Source: Ectocarpus siliculosus
Taxonomy: Eukaryota; Sar; Phaeophyceae; Ectocarpales; Ectocarpaceae
DNA: 64,000 nt
NCBI GenBank assembly: GCA_000310025.1
Contig: FN649734.1
Span: forward strand, 2,119,197 to 2,183,196
Direction: 5' to 3'
Made by a program: the position numbers and the translations under genes. Positions 47,613 to 59,961 of the stretch are shown here, piece after piece. Each line of letters opens with the position of its first letter. Positions within the stretch are counted from its first letter, which is position 1. The notes beneath the pieces are model-generated. The model worked only from the letters and a program-made list of their open reading frames with translations, ran no database searches and was not told where the DNA came from.

Positions 47613-48456
47613 TCACCGGTCCGTATCATCCCAGGCCAAATCATCGGCTTGCCGTTCAATACGCGCCGTCGGAGATGGATGTGGTCCATCGGCCTCGGAG
47701 GTCGGCACCGATTTGCGTGTCGGCAACGGCGCGGCGGTAGTAACAGCGGCGGGCAGCGGAGCGGCGGTAGTCCTCGTCGCAGTCATCCGCGGGTCCGGCA
47801 GCGCGGCGACATCCGGCGAGGATGCAGGCGGCACGGGTGCCCCGGGACTTGGCGGCAGCGGCGGTGGTGCGGCGGCGGCGGCGGCGGCGGCGGCTACAGG
47901 CCAAGGCGCAGCGGTGGCAGCGGGCTGCGAAGCGGCGATGGCCCCGGGTCCCAACTCCCTGGGGAGGGTGTTCCCTTGTTGCTTGGCAGTCAAACTCAAA
48001 ACGGGTTGGGGAAAGTAGCCAGCGCGGTGGTGGAAACCGTCAACATCCATTTGTTCGGCACGACCCAACACAGCCACATCACACTTAGACGCAACACCTT
48101 CCCTCGCATCAAACATCCCCGCACTCGTCCCCGAGTCTCCCTGCAACTGCTCACCACCTTTTGGGTGTTGACATCCTAGTGTGCCATACCGGGGCTTTGA
48201 AAGGTCACAGCAGGCTTTCACCACAGGAACCACAGGAACATCAGGCACAGACATACCAGCAACGGGAACACCAGACACCTCCCCATCACTAACAACTCTA
48301 ACCTCATTTCCAGACACAGAATCAGACTCGCCTAGAGAATTCACACTACGTGTGAGGAAGAGACGAAGAGGGGCGCCACTTGCTGGAGGAGTGTCGCCCG
48401 GAGGTGGAGAGGGGGTCGCCGTCGAGGAGGCAGAGGTCGTTGGATTAGCGCCGATG

Positions 48457-48512
<56 letters not shown>

Positions 48513-49883
48513 AGTCGCCGGCTGAGTAGCGGTGCTAAAGGCCTCGTTGAAGACTCGCTGCTCATCAGCGTCGGGCCCTGCAGAACGGGGACAGAACGGG
48601 CGGCCCCGACCCCAGCTTGCCCCTTGGTCGAGTTGGTGCAGCTGCTCTCGATATGATCCGCCCGACAAGCGCCCCGATTCTTGCCCCCCGGCCTGAGGAA
48701 AACCTGGTCCCCGCATACCGTCCCTCTCGCGAATGAACGCCATGAAGTCGTTGTAGTGGAACAAGAAGTCCTTGCGAAGTTTATGGCAGTCTGGGGTGTT
48801 GTGGGAGGAGTTCGCTCCGTGAACCTGGCAGAAGAAGGCACCTCTCTGCTCATGAGATGGTCCGCCATCCGCTCCCGCAGCAGCTGCTCTCCTCATGCCG
48901 CCGTCCCGGCCTGCGCCGGCAGCGACGGGCGCATGCCTCGTGTCCTCGATCCCCTCCCCACACCTCCGTTTGATCCTCTGCTCGTGCTCGACCAGCCTCA
49001 GCGTCTCTTCCAGAGTACCTCTCGAAAGCATGGGGTGGAACAGAATACGGTCTTTGACATCGTCGTACATTGGGAGCAAGCCACGTGCAAAGTGTCTCGA
49101 CATTAACGTCTCCTCTCGATTGTCCCCACAAGACTGTAATTGCATCCACACAGTATTCGCCCTTCCCCAGTAGTCGACCAGAGTCTCTCCATGCTTCTGT
49201 CTAAGGCAGTTCCAAGTGCCGTCCAGGATTTCTCTCTCATGCGTCCTGTTTGTAGTGTAGTAGGACTGAAACACTCTCCACCCTGCTTGTGGACTCTCTG
49301 AAGCTAGTATCTGGTCTAGTATAGGTTGAACGTTGATTTTCGTGATCAAGCACATCCAGACTCTCGTGGCCTTTCGAACACTTTCATCGCCATACCTCTG
49401 CCGCAACCAAGTCTTATCGACGTGCAACGAACCCACAGGAATCTCTTCATGATCTCTTCAAGACCCTCTGCATCCATCCACCCTGAGAAACAACTCGTAA
49501 AAATTCGGAACGCGACAGTCACACTTCGATCCTTCAAGAAAGCATCATTCCACTCAGGTACTTCGACTCTCTCTCTCAGCTTCAACTCTATGGGCTGGGA
49601 ACTAGACGTGCCTGAGCGGACGTCATGTCCCGGAGTCTGGGAGGCGAAGTTGGCAACCCGGCGGAGGAGGTCGACAAGGGCGATAGTTGGATCTTGTTCC
49701 CCTCCATCCGCGGCTGCTTTCGTTCCTCCCTGCTGGTCCACATCGGGGAGGTTCAACGAACCTCGTCCTTCCCCCCCGTTGTCTTCCCCGTGGGGAGAGG
49801 AACTAGTCCCTGGTCCCCGCGGAGGTCTTCGTCCATCTCCTCCAGCCGTCTTATTCGCGCAGACACAGCAGCCACTTTCTTGA
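47613..49883 (-). other. Gag-like coding region of the LTR element (fossil treatment)
   Basis: The central part has the retrotransposon gag pattern of the Copia/UBN2 type: W-x-x-L-x-x-x-Y, then repeated helices, ETLVDYWGRANTVWMQLQSC, and MSRHFARGLLPMYDDVKDRI. A C-x-V-H-G-x(5)-H-x-T-x-D-C motif, a zinc-binding variant common in stramenopile elements, follows. It then runs into a poly-Gln stretch (about 20 CAG codons, 48451-48513 on the other strand) and a long Ala/Pro-rich tail. The region appears interrupted about once. Confidence 0.7.
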
Positions 49884-49898
49884 TCTATTACGCTAGCG

Positions 49899-50385
49899 TG
49901 TTGGGTGGCTTGGTGCGCCCGGCGCAGTTGTAGACGGCAAAAATAAAAAGAACCGCGCGGCGAGTTTGCCGGCAACGATAAAATACAGTAAACTGCCCAC
50001 GGGTGTGGTAACCCGCCGCATCTATGATGTTCCGGAGCGTGATAGCTCTGATGTGTTGACGCTGGTGCTGTGATAGCTGTTGTGATGGCGTGATAGCCTA
50101 GAGGCGTGAAAGCCTGGCAGCGTGATAGATGGTGGATAGGTAGTATGGGCACGGGCGTGATAGCCCAGGGCGTGATAGCCGGGAAAAAGGAAGATGAATA
50201 AATCAAGGGCACGTGGCCAACACCGTTGCTGACACGCATACCCAGAAAACAATAATATGTGGCAAAGATGGTACCACCATTCCCCCAATTTATTACAACT
50301 GCGGAACCCCCAAAATCCCCCGCTCCATCTTCTAGGAACATTCCTCGGTTGCAATAATCTGTCAATGCTGTGAGTACATCCAACA
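49899..50385 (-). repeat. 5' LTR of the gag-only element
   Basis: One base longer than its partner and otherwise identical by eye across the whole length. The TG...CA ends are intact. Confidence 0.9.
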
Positions 50386-50735
50386 ATGGGCATGCCCACG
50401 GGGAGCCCATAGGGGTGCCCATGGGCTTGCTCATGGGTAGCCCGTGGGGCAGCCCATGGGTGGCCCATGAGCAACCGATGGGAAGTCCATGGGCGACCAA
50501 TGAGAGCCCTTCAACCGAACCAGTGTTCTAGGTTGATATGCCGGTGGCGAAGTTCTAGATTGTGCCCACGGTGGGCACTTCATGGGCCGCCCATGGGCCG
50601 CCCATGGGCATGCCCATGAGCCCATGGGTGATCCATGGGCATCCCATGCGCATTCCATGGGTGGCCCATGAAGTGCCCATGAAGTGCCCATGGGCGGCCC
50701 ATGGGTGACCCATTGGTGTCCAATGGGCGGTTTAC
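50386..50735. repeat. ATGGGC/GCCCAT palindromic minisatellite
   Basis: Dense, irregular repetition of ATGGGC, GCCCATGGG and CCATGGG palindromes in both orientations, in two blocks (50386-50515 and 50575-50735) split by a unique segment. Such sequence can form hairpins at many registers. Confidence 0.85.
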
Positions 50736-51574
50736 CAAAACTGTCAGTAGTGTGGGAGATTGGGCACTTTGGAGGTCATGTTCGTTCGTGGTTGATCCTA
50801 CTCCTGCTGCAATGCGATACACCGGCCTACAGTACAACAGGTAACGCACCACAGACTATGTCTCACCGTCAGTGGAGCTCATAGCTCCGGTGGCGACCTT
50901 CTTCTGCGGAATCGAGCGGGGATGGATCAAATGAGTCGGTTGCACGCGGAAAGGCGGAGGATAACGAAAAAGGAGGAGAGGTTTGGTTCTGATTTGGTTG
51001 CCCTTCGGGGCGATTATTTGTAGACCATTGATGCGGCAGAGATACGCACATGGTCCACACGGGAGAGTGCCATCGTGCATATGCATATACAAGTGGAAAA
51101 CATGGCGATCAGTTCGAACGCTGTAGTTTTCTGCTGGCACCCCGGACAACAGCATATTTTTGCTTGTAGTAGGTCACTTTGGCCCGGCTTTCTCGGTACG
51201 AAGTACGAAGTCCGCAGTCTGTGCTCTTGAACTGACGAACATGGAACGGTGCGGGCGCTCTGACCTCCGGTTCTTGCACGTGGAGGGCAGGCGAAATACG
51301 TTTACCTGGTGACGTTTCGCACCCAGGGGATACGAAATCTTGACGCGACGGGTGCTAAGGTAGCAGCGCGGACGGGCGTCCTCTATGTCGCCAAGCTAGA
51401 TTTTCACAACTCTGCCCTACACCACCCCGGTCGATCGCATTGATTTTCTTACACGTAGCTGTGGGGAATGGACCTGTTGCAGGCCCGACTTCTTCATGCC
51501 GAAAGGGAAAAACGCAAGACTTGCCCTTGATAGGCAAGGAACAACGTGTCTCCCGACGCATGGATGGTGCATAC

Positions 51575-51665
51575 ATACGTGTTCCCTGGCGCGTTTCATC
51601 CACCCGGAGTTTCGAACCCACAACCAAGCGTCAGAGAAGCTACGATGTTGCCAAATGAACTACGA
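51575..51665 (-). other. tRNA-like fragment with A-box and B-box
   Basis: On the minus strand TAGTTCATTTGG resembles an A box and GGGTTCGAAACTCC a B box. Six-base acceptor-like arms (ACCCGG/CCGGGT) flank them. The D and anticodon stems do not pair well, so a tRNA pseudogene or tRNA-derived SINE is more likely than a functional tRNA. Confidence 0.35.
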
Positions 51666-52267
51666 CCGGGTTCTCATGATCACGACGTAGCGACGTGAGA
51701 TACAATGGAAGTATCACTTTGTTCTTCTGCTCGACTACAAAGATAGATGAAATTTAGCCATGGCCTTTTGTCGCTGTACCTTGCCATCTCTCCGTTGTGC
51801 GCTTGCGTTGGCCATCTCGAGTGAAGCCCGCGCGGCTCAGACTACAGTAGACCAACACGAGATGCGGTGCAAATCTTCCTACATCTGCCTATCATTCCGT
51901 TAGGTCGTCAGATATACCACCAACTCCATATCAGCTCTGGGGTTGGCTGCGCGAACAAGGCCAACCAATGAATGATGATTTCGGACGGAATTATTTGCGA
52001 TGGTGCGCCTACCCTGGCAGTTGTTGATGTTTTTGATGATTTCTTTGGTGGTGGTGCTTGTTGTTGTGGTGGTGGCCACGGCGGCGGGAGGGATACAGCT
52101 GCGTTGTCACTGTCGTTGTTGCTGCTGTTATTTTCTCCACATTTCAAGCCGTTGTTTGGCCTCTATTTACATATTGCACGTCACTCCTTTGTATAACCTG
52201 TTTTTTTCGTTCACCACCACTACCAAGAACACGGAAACAACAAAAACAACGCCCTTTTGCAAGAAAA

Positions 52268-52357
52268 ATCTCGCATACGTCGGGATTCGAACCCCCGAGC
52301 CCGGCCGCTACATACAGAAGTCTGCGAGGATATCAACTATTTATTGCGCTGGCTGAA
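52268..52357 (-). other. tRNA-like fragment with strong T-arm and T-run
   Basis: On the minus strand a good T-arm (CGGGG-GTTCGAA-TCCCG) is followed by GTATGCGAGATTTTT, where the T-run could stop RNA polymerase III. CTCGCA upstream pairs with TGCGAG. The cloverleaf is incomplete, so this is a candidate tRNA relic. Confidence 0.35.
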
Positions 52358-53830
52358 ACCCCAATTTACAATTGGGGAATAATACGGGGGCAACCGGCTC
52401 CTACCTATTCAAGGAAAGAGCGTAAGACACTTCGTGACAGCAAGCGATTACAGCATACAGTACAAACAGTACAAAGGGGATGCGCGGAATGCCTCATCAT
52501 CCGCGACAGAGTTCAACTACGGTAGAACATCAAGTTCATGCAGGCGAACGGTTGAAAGCACGTGCAGCAGGAAAACCATCGAATTCAAAGCAAGTACCAC
52601 CGCTCCATCTCAGAAACTGAGTCTTGACTCACACAGAGTCATATCTACGAAGAATATCCTAAACACCAGAATTGTTACATACCACGGAACCAGAGAGCGT
52701 TCATCGGTAGGCGATTAACCGACCAAACCAACCCGGCTCCTTGCCTTGGAGGTATGAAACGGGTGGACAAGAAACATGACACGAACGAGGCGACTAAGCG
52801 ACATCGACCACACGCGTTTGGCACGAGAAAAACGCTCTATCTCAATTTCACAATACCTCCACAAACACCATCCACGCCGGTAGTTATCTGCCGGGCTTTT
52901 GCTGACCAGCCGAGCACCCCCGTTAAACTTAACGGTCACGTGCTGAAACTACAGAAGGCATGCCAGCAGGTATTGCGGGGTTTCAATGCCAAAAACTCAA
53001 CCGAAAAGCACACGCGAATCTGATGTGATGTTGAAAAAGTACGGCTATCGAAACAATTTTTCGACGATCCAAACTTCCGACAGGCTTGCCTACAGCTCAC
53101 CCCCGAAGAATGAACGGGACGAATGGCGATATTCTCGCGATGTCACACACCTCGTACTTCTCGCAAGCCTCTCGGTTTCAACATATCCCCCACTGGTTGT
53201 TGCCCCGAGGGCTATTCATTCCACCTCTGAACGACACTTCTACGGCCTTTTCGTTCTTTGTGCCAGGTTCCCCACACGGAGCACCATCACCACCCTCTCC
53301 GTGGCCTGTATCATCGACCCCTTGTCGATAATGAAGGAAGCGGGCGACCACTCCATAGCATCACTGTCGTCAACCATACCGCTCACATAATCCACATTCA
53401 CTCCTCGCCTGCCGTCTGCGGTCGGTGTCTAGCATCACCACCGCGGTAAGGGCCTAGGAGTTTGGTATAGCATTGATGTTCGAATTACCTCCCCAGCAAT
53501 GGGGCCTCCCGCAGGTTTCCACACTTCTTCCCCTTTTTCCTTGACCAATCGGAAGTGCCCCCACGCGACCACCTGCAGGCTTGATAACGCGCCGTCACCA
53601 ACTAGGTCACGATGGGCGCCGGCCGATGTTGATCTTCGATCAATATCACCAACGATGACAGTTTTTGTGGACCGCTTGAAGTCGCAAAATTCAGAGATCT
53701 TGGTATAGACAACCCGCTTGGTACGTCTGACGGGGCCGCCGCGTTGCCTCGACCCCCCACGCTGCAGCTGGCCAGAATTTCCTCCGCAACAAGCTTCCGG
53801 CCGGGGCTAGGTAGGAGCAAGACGAGTTTC

Positions 53831-56800
53831 TCAAGGCAGTCCACCGGGCCCGGGGGTCTTGCGGTAGTCGGCGAGGATGGGTCCTGCCTGGGGCCACAGA
53901 TCTAACCCGTCGCCAAAGTCGAGCAAGCTCGCGTACGTCCTGTTCATGAGCGCGTCGTACCACGCACCGCAATCAGCCTGTTCGCCCCAGACCGAAACGG
54001 TCGACACGTGATCAATCGCGGGGGGGGTAAAGGTCGCAGAAGACCAACCGCAACGTGCTTGACAATTAGCTCTGCTACGCGCGGGGGTTATACCTACACC
54101 TCGGGGGAGTGCAAGGCCAACCTAGCCTACGTCGCGGAGGACACTTCATACTTCTACTGCTATCGCTGGTGGTCGATCGCGAAACGCAAACGATACAGCA
54201 CGGCACCGGGTTTGCTGTTGATGGAACACTGCGCTGTAGGAAGACCGTATCCGAGGGTAAGATTTCACCTGAAGGCGGTCAAGGAAACTATCTGGCTCTG
54301 CATGCAGGCGGTCCAACAGCTCGGGCAGATCTTCCCAGGTGTCGACGGACACTGCTCGGGCGAAGGGCGACGCGGCGACGGTGTTCCAGGCGGCATCCCC
54401 GGTCCCGCAGGCCTCCACTCTTATTTCTTTGTGGAAAGCCGGGTCCGTGTAGTCGCTCTTCGAGATGATCGGAATCGACCTGACACACATGAGGCACGGA
54501 GGAGACGCAGCAACACCAAATGCTCGAGCTTCAACAGCTGTAAATCGGAAATGGAGCGGACGACTGAAATGACCTGGAAACAATACAATCATGCAGAGAA
54601 AGCTTGGTCCTGTATGTGTTCATATTACAACATGAAAAACAGCCATACACACAAAACGAACCCATAACTGACCTAAAATCTCCAACCTCTATTGCCCGCT
54701 ATATACAGTTTGCGCAAAAGGGGGTCGTTGCTTCTTACGTAGGCCAGAGCGTTTCATTCGAAACCATGAATACTGTATATGTGTCATACATCGGCACTGC
54801 AGAACTACAATAGACGCCAGCACACGTCTGAATACCCCACACAGATGTCCGAACTTCTCAGTAGACTGCCTTCCCCACACACGCAAAGAGCTTCGAAAGG
54901 AATCGCCAAAAAAAAACGTACCTTCCGTTTCTTTCACGGTCCGAATTTTCAGTTAGATATTTAGTTGTCCGGTTTGTGTGTGCCAATCAACCGACCGTTG
55001 AACACATATGGTAATTGGCAGGCCTACAGGAAGGCAGGCACTCCTACCGAAGGCTCTCCTACTCGTTCGGGCAGCACGTTTGAGGGCGATATTGGGGTCG
55101 ACAAGACGGACGCCACAGCAACCCCCTCACCCCCCCTCCAGCGCCTCGAAGGTTCGGAAAGTTTCTGGGTTGTGCCCCCCAGGAGAAACGGTGAACCTCG
55201 ACCGCAGCAGCAGGTCTCTCCACTGCGAAGCGTTCAGGTCTGGCGCGGTGCTTGCGTAGATTTCGAGGTCCGCATGCAGAGCCTGGTAGTCGGAAACGAC
55301 CTCCGCCAAACGTGCCCGGCGGCTGGAGGTTTCGGGGTCTACCTGCCGGCGGCGACGCCGCACGGGAAAGCTTGTTTTTCGACACGAGAAACATACAGGC
55401 GAAAACCTGACAAAAGAAAAAACACAAATCCACCAAGCAAGAAATCGAGCGTTCTTGCGCTAGGACCTTTCTCGACAAAGGGACATGCGGTCTGTGATGG
55501 TATCTCGGAGGGCAGAGGAAAGCACGGCCCGTCGTAGACATGCCGGGCCGTGGACGCGGGCGGAAGGAACACAGCGGTGTATACGACGTAGATCCTACGT
55601 ACAAAAATGGAGCTGGTGTTTCGGGGCGTGGTGAGGCTTGATCTAGCGAAAACGCCGAGGAAGGGCGGCTGGCTCCAACGTGACACTCCTCGACACAGAC
55701 CTGGAAAAAGAAACATTCAAGAAGCAAATGAAGAATCAGAGAACCGTTCCAGGTTCCGGTCCTTCACTCGGGAAGAACGTTCGGAACGAACCCAGTGCTT
55801 GCTTACCACGAAATTGAGCAAAACAGGCCTGGTGGACGCAGGCGATCTCTCGGAGTCCGATACGAAGGCGAAGTTATCCCGGGGACCCAGCGGAATGTAC
55901 GCGTCTCTCTGCTCTTGTTCGGCGCTGCAGCGCAGGGCAAGCACATGGTTTCGAAAAAAAACACGATCAGCGTTCCGACACTGGAGGAGGGTTCGACAAA
56001 GCTCTGTGCGGCAAATAGCGTTCACGAATGGGAATAACTCCAAACAAGAAGAAGGGGGTGGGTTCGGAGCGCGCTATGCGTAGCCTGAGGATTTTTCTTG
56101 CTGCAGGGTCTAGGGGTGGAATCGGGCAATCGTATGCCGGCACGGTATACCTTAGACGACGAAAAATGTTCACGAGCTTGCAGCAGAATTCAATCGATTC
56201 AAACTCTTGCTGGACCGGACGCGAGAAACCTCAAACAACGTTCAGCGCGGTACTCATGCCGATACAGTCGTGGGTCCCTCTGCAGGGCGGGTTATGCATG
56301 GCCGTCGAACGCTGTGCGTACACGAATATTAATCAAGTCGTTCCATATCTAAATTGAATAAATAGGACGGCTGAAAAGAGCGGGTGAATCGACATGACAC
56401 GAGGAGGGCCCACGGCTGTACAGAGCGATGCAACATTGCAAACAGGAGCGCCACCAAGTCGCAAGCGCGTTCACCCTTGGCACACGTCGAAGCTCATGAG
56501 ACCGGCGCACGAACTTGAACTTGAACAGTCAAGGATAGCAGTCCTAGATAGACTAGACCAGGCTTTGTAATTCATTGACTAGTTCTTCGTTTCGGGGACA
56601 ACCTCTGCATATTTCCGTCGTCGTGCGCCCCAAAGAGGTGCTGTTCTTCACGGAGCCACTTTTCTCCACGCGAGAGTTATCACAAGGGCATGCATACGCA
56701 CGCGATGGGGGCGCATGCGACATGCACCACGCAGAGGAATTGTTGTTTGTGACCTCAGGTTGGAGCTCTTCAGTTAGAACCAAGGCCATGAACCGAAAAA

Positions 56801-58864
56801 ACACACACACACACACACAGAAGGAAACAAACAAAAAACACTTGGACGAAAAGCGAGTGTAATGGGGGGTTACGGTTGGCCACCTCCCTACAAGACAGGA
56901 AAAAGCGATCTGTCGTGAGATGCCAACGCGCCGGGGACCCGCGAAAGATGGTGCACGGACCGTCTACGCGGCACGACGCTTTTGGTGAAACAATGCACGC
57001 CGATGACAAAAAAGATGCGATGCGAGCACACCTCGGTCTGTTGTAGGGGTAGTTGCGGGCAACGTTTGACCAGCACGCGCCCGGGAGCTTGGTGGGGAGA
57101 TAGAGGTTCCTGAGAGGAGGGGAAGACAGAAAACGACAACCGGGGAAGAAACATTCAAAAAGTCAGCTATTAATAGAAGCTCCGTTCCGTTGGTCCACAC
57201 GAAAACAAGTACATGGCATGACGTTGAGGCTGCCGCTTCCTGAACTGTGACGTCCGCGAACGGAGGTGCCGCCTTCGACCGATGCTTGACGTGAAGCCCT
57301 CTCCACAAAATGCCTTAAAATGCCGATATCCGCCACAATCATGGCACCAAAAACGTCTACCTCCATATGGACTTCAACGATGTGAGAGGTCCCGCCCAAC
57401 AGCCGCTTCTATAGCAGAGGCACCGCCGTTCAAGCGCTTTCAAGATGGACCCATAAGCATCGACCTTGTACAAGAAAATGCAACCGTTATATCAGGAACG
57501 TATAGGTCTTGTGGAGAGAGAGCCGGGGGAGCTGGAACCTGGCATGACACCCAACATGTAGTTCCATTTTGCCCGTCGGCTTCCAAGAACAAAAAAAAAA
57601 TGCGGTTGGCGTCGAGTACGGACGTAGACTATTAATAGAGCGTCAGTAACTCGTCGGATGCGAGGCCAAGTGCGAGGGTTGCTGTAGACCTCTTGTTCCA
57701 TTCCACCAAAATACTTGGCGAAGGATATTGATTGCACTGTCCCGGGACTACCGCCCCACAACAGCCAGTTTCCGCGCAAGAAATCTCTGCCGAAACAAAG
57801 ATAAGCCGGGAGCCCGTACGCGAATAGTCCAGACGGCACTTACAAGCACGTCTCATCCGTTACGAGCAGCAGCGTCCGCTCTGTAGGATCCTCGCAAGCA
57901 GCCTTTAGGTGTGACATCTGCTTTAAAGGTTTCCGTCACAACAACATTGCACCGCCCGTGCAGTATGGAGTGTTGATGCCCATGAACACAGCACAACCGA
58001 TAGACACATGCCTTGTTAGGACATGCCGTATGCGAAAGGTCCGCCGAACGGGAAGTACCGCGGGTAGCTAAGTAATAGGTGCCTGCAGTAGGAGGATTGC
58101 AAGTTTTTTTCTGTGTGAGAGAGTCCCGCCACGCACAGCAGTCCTACCTCAAAAGGTTTGCACACACTGTTGCTTTCGACCACCTGAGCCACGGGTATGC
58201 TGAGTTGAGGCCGACAACTGTTTCAACCAGACATAGAGCCAGCGTGGCTGCTGCTAGGTTCGTACATGCCAGCGCGCCATCGGCACCATCGTTTCTCTGC
58301 TATAACAAAACTCAAGACGCAATACTTGACTAAAGGAATCGGAAGATGAATCGCGTGCCTTTCTTGTCAGTCTACCAAACACAGCAATCGGGAAAACTGC
58401 TGCGATTTGCTTGTGTACATCACTTTTAGGTATGCATGTACCTGGTTTGGATCAGGAGCTTGATCTTTGTCGACGAGATCCGCGGTGTGAATCATCCTGA
58501 GACGCCGTTCCGCCCGCTCGTCGTGAGCAACGCCAAACGCGTGCTCTCCGACAAAGTTCCGCGGGACTGGGTCGGCGAATCGAACCGATATGACGCCTCT
58601 GCTGTGCGCTTTCACCCTCTTCCTGTCGCGAAACAGGTTGGACGGGCGGGGATTTGAAGCCACCACGATGACCGAGTACGAAACCTCTTCATCCCGGCCT
58701 CTCCCACCTTTGGCCGTTCTCCACGACCCATCTTCGAAGCCTATGGTTAGGCTGCCGTGCATGTCCCCGTCTTCCCCTCTCCGGAAAGTGGTGCACGCGT
58801 AGAGGAATAGCGCGGATGCACCGCTCAATAGGGCTACCGCCAGCGGTATTCTCCAACTTCGCAT
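53831..58864 (-). CDS. Exostosin-family (GT47) glycosyltransferase
   Basis: First exon 58864-58442: MRSWRIPLAVALLSGASALF starts a type II membrane anchor suited to the Golgi, then a stem and a luminal part ending PDPNQ. Phase-compatible exons follow at 57917-57844 (ERTLLLVTDETC), 57786-57690 (GNWLLWGGSPGTVQSISFAK) and 57538-57465 (SPQDLYVPDITVAFSCTR), with a weaker candidate at 57109-57032. The last four are firm: 55924-55807 (YIPLGPRDNFAFVSDSERSP), 55342-55131 (RSRFTVSPGGHNPETFRTFE), 54479-54269 (SIPIISKSDYTDPAFHKEI, then DTWEDLPELLDRLHAEPD) and 53977-53831 (WYDALMNRTYASLLDFG, stop). The R-F-x-x-x-P-x-G...T-x-R-x-x-E-A-L and S-I-P-I-I motifs are the exostosin core, where the sugar nucleotide binds. 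Likely substrate is a cell-wall or matrix polysaccharide (family knowledge). One or more exons between 57.0 and 55.9 kb are unresolved. Confidence 0.75.
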
Positions 58865-59467
58865 GTCGCCTCCCTGCTGTGTTTGAGCGAAAAAGCACCG
58901 AGATGGGAACAGGAAACTCCTGTTTGCACCAGTTGTTTCTTCCTTCTGCTTCAACTATAAGGAGGCGGGAGCCGTATCTCCTCCTGCCCGATACCTTTGG
59001 CGCATAGCCTATCGGCAGCTGGCACACCGGTTGCAAGCTGGCATAGGTTGCCAGCAAGAGCAAGGTGAGGCGTGCGGTAACATCTCCGAAATCTCCGTAA
59101 TCTCCGATGGCTGCTCTACCGCAGTTCCAGTTCCGCCGCCTACGCATCTACGGGGAATACAGCAAACGCGTGTGTAAGTGTGTAGTCCCCTGCAGCTCTT
59201 CTCTGCCGTCGAGATGCGCGGAGCTGCCCCGTTAACAAATTTATGACCTACTCGAGATTGCGACGGGAGACCCTTCGGCGAATACAAAGGCTGCGAGCTT
59301 CTTGTAGATAGACTTGTCTGAAGTCGACCACGTTAGAAGTGAAACGCGGCGTGTAATACGCAGCGGCTTCCTTTGGCAGCTCGTAGCCTCTTACCGCTGC
59401 TGTTGCGGTTGATCCGCTGAGAACCTAAAGGTACACGTGGTCACGTGGTTGACCGGGAACCGGGAAC

Positions 59468-59578
59468 ATGGACGCACCAGGTGGTGACGGCTGGGTGCGT
59501 GAGGGTGATTTGGCCCCATCATTCGAGCTGCCGGACTCCAAGTTCAAGCCCGTGAGCCCTATAGGAGCGAACACCAAG
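59468..59578 (+). CDS. Possible first exon of a redoxin-like protein
   Basis: ATG at 59468 opens a frame reading GDGWVREGDLAPSFELPDSK and ending NTK before GTGAAA. The G-D-x-A-P-x-F-x-L-P-D pattern is the usual start of AhpC/TSA-type peroxiredoxins. No downstream exon with the catalytic Cys was found, so it may be a gene fragment or chance. Confidence 0.3.
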
Positions 59579-59795
59579 GTGAAACTACCAGTGCTCCCGC
59601 AGTCACAGCATGATCAGTGTACAACTTGGGCACCACGTGGAACGCGTATGTATGCGGTGTTCGGCGGCTTTGCCGCCCGGCCCAATAGACCGATTTCAAG
59701 ATACACGATGAGGTTACCTGCACTCTATCATTGGGAGGTAAATATGCGCTTTCACCCTTTTGGGTCTACAGGCGTCCTGACAGATCATTGATTAA

Positions 59796-59961
59796 TCATT
59801 TGTTCATGCTGGTGTTGTGACATGCCATGGAGTTGCCGTCCTGTATCCCTCCACGCCAGGTGTTGGCAAGCCAATAGGTAGGTGTGTCTTTGTTATTCGC
59901 ATCGACCGCGAACCCGGTGACGAATGAAAAGACGTTAGTGCCAGCGGGTATATCGAGGTCC
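59796..59961 (-). CDS. Terminal exon of an unidentified gene
   Basis: After a good acceptor (TTCCAG) the minus strand encodes DLDIPAGTNVFSFVTGFAVD, then TYWLANTWRGGIQDG and a stop after SMNK. The composition is that of a folded protein. Upstream exons should lie between 59962 and 63000 but were not identified. Confidence 0.4.

Larger units (their letters stand above)
44693..50385 (-). mobile_element. Young gag-only LTR retrotransposon (TR-GAG-like, non-autonomous)
   Basis: Two long terminal repeats of 486-487 bases flank a 4.7-kb interior. Both start TGTTGG and end CCAACA, and the element is bounded by a 5-base target duplication ATGGG (44688-44692 and 50386-50390). On the minus strand a polypurine tract GCGAGCAGGGGGGC abuts the 3' LTR. 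The interior holds a gag-like region and about 2.4 kb without coding; no protease, integrase or reverse transcriptase was recognised. Near-identity of the LTRs (one length difference) means very recent insertion. The layout resembles plant TR-GAG elements that rely on a partner for mobility. Whole in structure; the gag region looks interrupted about once. Family is probably Copia-like by the gag, but uncertain without pol. Confidence 0.85.
50736..53830. other. Intergenic DNA; no gene recognised
   Basis: Short open frames only. Contains tRNA-like fragments at 51575-51665 and 52268-52357. The region 52700-53500 has no exon chain with splice signals. Confidence 0.45.

Noticed and set aside
48181-48513. 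Plus-strand frame ending in poly-Cys
   Set aside because: It is the antisense reading of the poly-Gln run in the gag-like region.
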